A stretch of 64,000 bases of DNA from an archaeon. GTDB taxonomy: Archaea > Thermoproteota > Nitrososphaeria > Nitrososphaerales > UBA183. The notes under the pieces are model-generated. The model made no database searches. It worked only from the letters and a program-made list of their open reading frames with translations, and had not been told where the DNA came from. The stretch lies in contig JAKASI010000004.1 in NCBI GenBank assembly GCA_021828185.1, positions 1 to 64,000 of the forward strand, given 5' to 3'. Every line of letters starts with the position of its first letter. Position 1 is the stretch's first letter. The position numbers were made by a program, and so were the translations under genes. This document shows, one piece after another, positions 59,431 through 64,000 of the stretch.

Positions 59431-59895
59431 TTAAGGTGAGTGGCCGGAAGGAACGGGAGGCGCCCCGCGGAGGGCCCTCCTCCAGATTACGTACGCGATC
59501 GGCGCCCTGATGGCTGCCCAGACAGAAGGGACGATGAAGATGTAAACCAGCAGCCGGATGTCGAGGGCGACGGTGATCCCGCTCGCGGCTACCGAGAGGT
59601 CCCCGCCGTTGGTCACCAGCCAGAGATAGACGGCGCTGAGCACCGCGACCCCGCTCAGGAACGGGACGCAGGCTCCCAGCCCGTCGAAGTAGGCGGCCCC
59701 GACGTCGAGGACGGTGAAGAGCGCGCCGAACTCGTAGACGAAGGTCGGTATCGTGAGGGGGCTCCCTCCTACCCTCCCCACCAGCAGGGTCCCGATGTAG
59801 TAGGGGACGACCACCCAGACAGTCACGTTGATGACCAGGGCCCACAGCGCTTTGACGACTCTTCTCCTTGCCGTGAACGTCTTCCCGAACGACAT
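59431..59895 (-). CDS. Small membrane protein, unknown
   Basis: 154 residues with four TM helices and basic N-terminal segment (KTFTARRRVVKA). No recognised family. Directly follows the secreted/anchored protein gene at 59896 (stop and ATG adjacent), so the two likely form an operon. Confidence 0.6.
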   Translation of the reverse strand: MSFGKTFTARRRVVKALWALVINVTVWVVVPYYIGTLLVGRVGGSPLTIPTFVYEFGALFTVLDVGAAYFDGLGACVPFLSGVAVLSAVYLWLVTNGGDLSVAASGITVALDIRLLVYIFIVPSVWAAIRAPIAYVIWRRALRGAPPVPSGHSP

Positions 59896-60375
59896 CTATC
59901 CTCCCTGGATGTTCACGAGCCCGCTCAGGTCGGTGCCTATGGAGATGCTCACGAACGGCTCCAGGCCCATGGCCACAGTCCCGTTGATCCTTTTGTCGCT
60001 GGATGCGACGTACTGCTGGACGTTGGTGATGGTCATCCTGAACCGCAGCACCTGCTGTCCCCCTGGAGGGACGCTCACATGCCCCGCCAGGCAGACGACG
60101 TTGGGGTTGCTGTTGTCACAGGTCAGGGTGACGTCGAGGGTGTACAGCCCTCCGTTGGGAATCGTGAAGTTGAGGGAGACGGTCGCCGAGTTCCCGCTCT
60201 GAGTTATCCCTCCCACCGGCTGGTGCGACCCCCCGGTGAGCTCCGGCCTGACCGCGGAGTAGTCCTCGTAGGCCGAGTATGCGACCGTCCCGACGGCCAG
60301 GATGACCACGAGCGCGACGGCGATGGTTACCCCCCTCAGGGCCCAGATCCCTCTCGGTGTCTTCCTCTCGCTCAG
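59896..60375 (-). CDS. Membrane-anchored extracellular protein, unknown
   Basis: The clear part runs from GTG 60309, but the TM helix is complete only if translation starts further up, near CTG 60375 (SERKTPRGIW then GVTIAVALVVILAVGTVAY). CTAAATAG at 60411-60404 is a TATA about 32 nt ahead of 60375. The ectodomain is beta-rich, resembling small Ig-like archaeal surface proteins, with two Cys (LTCDN, VVCLA). Operon with the gene at 59431. Its promoter touches the edge of the IS element. Confidence 0.55.
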   Translation of the reverse strand: MSERKTPRGIWALRGVTIAVALVVILAVGTVAYSAYEDYSAVRPELTGGSHQPVGGITQSGNSATVSLNFTIPNGGLYTLDVTLTCDNSNPNVVCLAGHVSVPPGGQQVLRFRMTITNVQQYVASSDKRINGTVAMGLEPFVSISIGTDLSGLVNIQGG

Positions 60376-60411
60376 GACTCTTCTCTGGTCAGCTTCTCTG
60401 GTTGCTATTTA

Positions 60412-61312
60412 GAGCCTATCCCAGAAAAAGGTTGATGGCTAACCTTCTTCGAGTCGATACGTGATAGCGCCTCGCGTCACACTTTCCCTCCATGAAGACC
60501 GCGACAGAACTGCCGACAGTCAGGTGTATCCCGGATGACCTCTGGGAAGAGATAGCTCCCATTCTGGGGGAGAAGAAGCCAGGCACCATGGGGAGGCCTC
60601 CGGTGCCTTACAGGAAGGTGCTCGATGGGATCCTCTACTTGCTGAGGACAGGATGCCAGTGGAAGTCCCTTCCGAAGGAGTGCGGTTCTGGCTCGACATG
60701 CCACAGAAGGTTCCAGCAGTGGGTCGGGGAAGTCGCCTTCCAGAAGCTGTGGGCAAGGCTCCTGAACAAGTACGACGCGTCGAAAGGAATCAAGTGGAGA
60801 TGGTAGTCCCTCGACTCGAGTTCCGTGAAGGCGCCTCTCGGGGGGGAAAAAGTACAGGCCCCAACCCTACCGACAGGGGCAAGCTGGGGGCGAAGAGGCA
60901 TATCCTCACCGACCAGAGGGGCAATCCTCTCGCCGTTGTGATCACAGGGGCCAATACGCATGATATGAATGCAGCCACAGAGACCCTCGACAGCGCAGTT
61001 GTGAAGAGCCCGGCTCCGACTCGATACCATGGACAGCACCTCTGCCTCGACAAAGGGTGCGGTTACCCGGAGATCAGAAGCGCAGCGATCGAGAGGATGT
61101 ACGTACCCCACATGCGCCGCAGAGGAGAGATGGAGAAGCCTGTGAAGAGGTACAAGCCGAAGTGGTGGGTGGTGGAGAGGAGCGCGCCCTGGCTCATCAG
61201 GTTCAGGAAGCTCCTCATCAGGTGGGAGAAGAAGGCAGAGAACTACCTCGGGCTCGTCCAGCTGGCGTGCTTCATCATGACATACCGGAGAACGATATCG
61301 GGATAAGGTCTC
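60412..61312 (+). mobile_element. IS5-family insertion sequence, about 0.9 kb
   Basis: Imperfect terminal inverted repeats: GAGCCTATCCC at the left (60412-60422) and GGGATAAGGTCTC at the right (61300-61312; reverse complement GAGACCTTATCCC). A DDE transposase fills the interior. No clear target duplication was identified. The left end sits beside the promoter of the gene at 59896-60375. Confidence 0.75.
60492..61306 (+). pseudogene. IS5-type transposase with in-frame TAG and -1 frameshift
   Basis: ORF A (60492-60806) has the IS5 DNA-binding domain (LWEEIAPILGEKKPG, GMxWRxLP-like TGCQWKSLPKECG). The same frame continues past TAG 60804 as SLDSSSVKAPLGGEK, where family members have Gln followed by the first catalytic Asp, so TAG probably arose from CAG. 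Next, at GGGGGGGAAAAAG (60840-60852) the frame must shift -1 into STGPNPTDRGKLG. The second Asp (TGANTHD) and the Glu region (WWVVERSAPWLIRFRKLL) follow to 61306. The shift could be programmed; the TAG suggests inactivation. Confidence 0.8.
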
Positions 61313-61378
61313 AATCAGGATTTCACGGGGAAGACGCCCCTAACCCGTAAAAGACGGATACCGCCGCCATCGGACTCG

Positions 61379-61861
61379 ATGCATCCCAAAGAAAAGGTAG
61401 CAGTCATACTCACAGCGCTTGCATTACTCCTTCCAGTCGCCGCAGTCTCTGCCACCGCAAGTTACAGTGCCCCTCCTTATGTTCCGGCCGCCTACGGTAC
61501 CCAATGGACAATTGCGGGCGTCACACAAGTCACGACAGTGACTATCCAAGACGGTCATGCTGGCAGAGCATGGCAGGTATACCAAGTCAATAACGTCGGA
61601 GCTGTTCCTCTCTCGAGAGCAATATCTACGGTTCAGATACTAGGAGTCGAAATCGATGGTACGTGGCTCCACGACCCGACGAGTCTTGCAATGGTCCGAG
61701 TCCTCAATTCAAACGGAGTCTTCACCAATACTGGTGCTTACGTTCAGACACTTGGCACGATTGAAGTGGGCAGCTATTCTCAGCATGTTCTGAACATCGC
61801 ATACAGCTCGAATATCCAAGAATTCACCTTCAGCTTCAACGTCTGGTATCTGCCGTCTTAG
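61379..61861 (+). CDS. Secreted protein, unknown
   Basis: 160 residues with a signal peptide (VAVILTALALLLPVAAVSATA) and a beta-rich mature part containing no Cys. GC content is lower than that of neighbours, as for the secreted protein at 31075. GTAAAAG (61344-61350) is a weak TATA about 31 nt upstream. No family recognised. Confidence 0.6.
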   Translation: MHPKEKVAVILTALALLLPVAAVSATASYSAPPYVPAAYGTQWTIAGVTQVTTVTIQDGHAGRAWQVYQVNNVGAVPLSRAISTVQILGVEIDGTWLHDPTSLAMVRVLNSNGVFTNTGAYVQTLGTIEVGSYSQHVLNIAYSSNIQEFTFSFNVWYLPS

Positions 61862-62260
61862 TATCAGCTGCAAAGAAACCCCTTTTATTTCGATTTTCCA
61901 GCTTCCATTATGCGGGATGATGCTTGTGCTGGAATCAAAGAAAGGGCCAAGAGCTCAGCCGCGTTTTGTTGCTCAAGGCGAAGCTCAGCGGGTTTGTGCA
62001 GATGGCGACACTGGACCCGCAACCTTCCAACCAGTGGCGCACACAATTCCATTGGCAGGGGCTCTGCTCCTCCCCCGTTGTTTTGAGCGCGGCAGCACTG
62101 ATACGCGTAGACCAGGGCAGGAACGACCTGGCTCCTTGGGTTATTTTTGGGATAGGCTCTTAATGATGCGCGCTCCAGGGACCTGCTGCGGCTGTTCTCG
62201 CCAGTGGAATGGCTGTTCGGGTAGCTAGAACTAACTACGGCGGACCCCACGGGTCCTCCA
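61862..62260. other. 399-bp region with IS remnant
   Basis: No convincing gene. It contains an AT-rich CTTTTATTTCG (61882-61892) and, at 62149-62160, a sequence identical to the IS5-type inverted-repeat end found at 60412. It is probably debris of a second insertion sequence or a solo end. Confidence 0.45.
62149..62160. repeat. Solo IS5-type terminal repeat
   Basis: GGGATAGGCTCT is the exact reverse complement of AGAGCCTATCCC at 60411-60422. No transposase is attached on its left side. Confidence 0.6.
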
Positions 62261-63112
62261 ATGAAGAGAAGCGGTCAGACTTCAAGAACCGTCATCGCAC
62301 TCCTCGCGGCAACTCTCGTCCTCGCTACCACCACCGCGTACTTCGCATGGGGGTCCACGCAGCAGAGGCCCTCGGCGGCGGACCTCTCGGGTGAGGTCGC
62401 CTACAAGCTCCAGCCATACCAGGTCACCAGCGTGGGCACGGGAACGACGACCGGCTCGGCCCTGAATTCGATAGCGGTCAGCGCCACAGGCCAGGCGACC
62501 TACACCCCCAACGAGGCCCTCGTCCAGGTCACGGTGGTGACCCAGGACTCCACTGCCAAAGCGGCCACCCAGGCCAACGCCCAGAGCACCTCCAGCGTCA
62601 TCAGCGCCCTGGAAGGGATCGGGGTCTCGAACAGCAGCATCCAGACCCAGGGGTTCAGCCTCAACGCCGACTACTCCAGTTGCTACTCCTCCTGCGTCCC
62701 ATCCATCACCGGGTACACGGTTTCCAACTCGCTCCAGGTCAACATCACCAGCAGCAGCGCCAAGACCCTCGGGCTCAGGGCGGGACAGGTGATCGACACC
62801 GCGGTGAACGCGGGCGCCAACCAGGTGAACCTCTATTTCGCGGCCACCCATTCCCTGCTCGACCAGGTCACCAGCGTGGCCCTGAAGAACGCGGTCGGCT
62901 CGGCCGACATGCAGGCCCAGACCATCGCCAGTTCGCTCGGCGTGTCCATCACCGGGGTCATCAGCGCCTCCGAAGGAGGCGGGTACTCCCCCCAGCCCTA
63001 CTACGGCTACCCTGTCTTCGCCGCATCCGTGAGTTCGGGAACCAGCGCCACTCCCATCATGCCGGGGACCCAGTCGTTCTCGATGACGGTGCAAGTGGTC
63101 TACTCCATCTAG
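62261..63112 (+). CDS. SIMPL-domain (DUF541) secreted protein
   Basis: 283 residues. N-terminal TM/signal anchor (TVIALLAATLVLATTTAYFAW), then a SIMPL domain: SAVSATGQATYTPNEALVQV-like opening (IAVSATGQATYTPNEALV), QSTSSVISALEGIGVSNSSI, and GYTVSNSLQV. Family members sit in the periplasm or outside the cell; function poorly defined. An extra Cys pair (SCYSSC) may form a disulfide. Confidence 0.88.
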   Translation: MKRSGQTSRTVIALLAATLVLATTTAYFAWGSTQQRPSAADLSGEVAYKLQPYQVTSVGTGTTTGSALNSIAVSATGQATYTPNEALVQVTVVTQDSTAKAATQANAQSTSSVISALEGIGVSNSSIQTQGFSLNADYSSCYSSCVPSITGYTVSNSLQVNITSSSAKTLGLRAGQVIDTAVNAGANQVNLYFAATHSLLDQVTSVALKNAVGSADMQAQTIASSLGVSITGVISASEGGGYSPQPYYGYPVFAASVSSGTSATPIMPGTQSFSMTVQVVYSI

Positions 63113-63141
63113 GTGCGGAGCAGACCCCCCTTCATTTCTCG

Positions 63142-64000
63142 CTAGGTCCTGACGACTGTCTTTCCCTTGTCATGGTCGTACCAGGCCCTCCCCATCGCCT
63201 CAGTGTTGTGTGAGGCGCCCACCCTCCCCTTGAGGTCGACGGTGATGATGCCTGCGCTGTCCTTCCCCCAGAGCTTGGAGATGTACGCTATCCCCTTCTC
63301 CGCAGCGGCTTGGGCGTCATGTCCGCGCATGAACTTGCAGGTCCTCAATGAAAGGGCGCAGCGTATGATGTCCTCCCCAGTCCCGGTGGCGCACGCAGCT
63401 CCCAGCTTCTCGTCGGCGAATACGCCTGCCCCGAGGACGGCAGAGTCCCCCACCCTCCCAGGCAGCTTCATCCATCTCCCTCCGGTGCTCACCGCAGCCG
63501 CGGGTATCCCGTCAGCTCCGATTGCCACAGCGCCGACCGTGTCTCCTGTCCTGAACCGCTTCACCATCCTTAGTGCGTCGGCGTGTTTCATGTCTTTCTT
63601 CATGTCTGCGAACTTCCCCAGCGACGCTTCCGACGGTCTCACCTTCTCGATCTCCATCCCTGCGAGCCTGGCGTAGTCCGCCACCCTCTCCCCGACGACC
63701 AGCACATGCTCCGTGTTCTCCATCACCCACCGGGCGAGCTTCACCGGCGCGTAGGTGCATGTCACATCTCCCACTCCGGCCCCAGCGAGACCCTTTCCAG
63801 TCATGACGGCGGCATCGAGCTCGACGTTGCCTTCGGCCGTGAGGCAGGCGCCCCTCCCGCAGTTGAAGAGCCCCGACTCCTCCATGAAGTTGACTGCGGC
63901 GATCGCTCCATCAAGACCGGACCCTTTCTTCATGGCCGAGCGTCCCGCTTCCACAGCCTGACTCAGACCGGCGAACCTCTTGTCGGTCTTGCCATACCTG
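63142..64000 (-). CDS. Isoaspartyl peptidase/plant-type L-asparaginase, 5' end outside window
   Basis: An Ntn-hydrolase that self-cleaves before a Thr nucleophile. Visible: NFMEESGLFNCGRGACLTAEG, the cleavage region GDTVGAVAIGADG (Thr nucleophile), GRVGDSAVLGAG and ATGTGEDIIRCA, all typical of family T2. The reading frame is open to the right edge, so the N-terminus is missing; the internal GTG at 63954 is not the true start. It may act on isoaspartyl dipeptides from protein turnover. Confidence 0.92.
   Translation of the reverse strand, partial: RYGKTDKRFAGLSQAVEAGRSAMKKGSGLDGAIAAVNFMEESGLFNCGRGACLTAEGNVELDAAVMTGKGLAGAGVGDVTCTYAPVKLARWVMENTEHVLVVGERVADYARLAGMEIEKVRPSEASLGKFADMKKDMKHADALRMVKRFRTGDTVGAVAIGADGIPAAAVSTGGRWMKLPGRVGDSAVLGAGVFADEKLGAACATGTGEDIIRCALSLRTCKFMRGHDAQAAAEKGIAYISKLWGKDSAGIITVDLKGRVGASHNTEAMGRAWYDHDKGKTVVRT

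Noticed and set aside
60804..60806. TAG in the transposase as a pyrrolysine codon
   Set aside because: The aligned residue in IS5 relatives is Gln, so a CAG-to-TAG mutation is simpler; no Pyl genes are in view.

Overview
The window reads as a compact, GC-rich archaeal chromosome segment, most likely from the Nitrososphaeria/Thaumarchaeota side of the Thermoproteota. The support is a TFB with Zn ribbon, deoxyhypusine synthase, an ESCRT-III/Vps4 (Cdv) cluster together with FtsZ, ribosomal proteins L38e and L40e, Alba, archaeosine tRNA-guanine transglycosylase, archaeal-type synthetases, intron-bearing tRNAs and TATA boxes about 25-29 nt upstream of many start codons. No ammonia-oxidation gene is present. 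A cytochrome oxidase, a peptide ABC importer and two sedolisin-type proteases point to an aerobic peptide-using lifestyle.

Layout. 0-3.2 kb: partial type II/IV secretion ATPase, divergent from a run of overlapping pilin-like genes. 3.1-7.6 kb: TFB, deoxyhypusine synthase, membrane pyrophosphatase, tRNA-Cys. 7.7-13.8 kb: oxidase operon (subunit II, fused I-III, IV, cupredoxin), a diiron protein and an MFS transporter. 14-24 kb: CysRS, a glycosidase-like protein, a beta-CASP nuclease, a decayed HNH endonuclease abutting a truncated gtrA, IleRS and a phosphoesterase. 24-27 kb: two ESCRT-III genes plus Vps4/CdvC. 27-32 kb: AspRS, RibD-like reductase, Zn/KH protein, Alba and an AT-richer stretch. 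32-40 kb: succinyl-CoA synthetase and a dpp-type ABC system. 40-48 kb: L40e, tRNA-Val, RNase HI, membrane and secreted proteins, a sedolisin, L38e, presenilin-like protease and an aCPSF2-like nuclease. 48-59 kb: giant sedolisin, PAC2 protein, arcTGT, HTH-PRTase, NAD(P)HX dehydratase, FtsZ, methyltransferase and DHH protein. 59-64 kb: small membrane/secreted proteins, a broken IS5-type element, SIMPL protein and a partial isoaspartyl peptidase.

The most striking observation is in alba. The gene is interrupted by a 33-nt insert carrying an in-frame stop. Its ends form a bulge-helix-bulge of the tRNA-splicing type, and excision at the expected sites restores the conserved Alba sequence exactly. 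tRNA-Cys carries two predicted introns, one in the T loop, and tRNA-Val carries one. RNA splicing by the tRNA endonuclease therefore appears to act on both tRNA and mRNA in this organism. A second theme is leaderless transcription, which repeatedly places TTG, GTG or ATG starts 25-30 nt after a TATA box and allowed several starts to be revised here.
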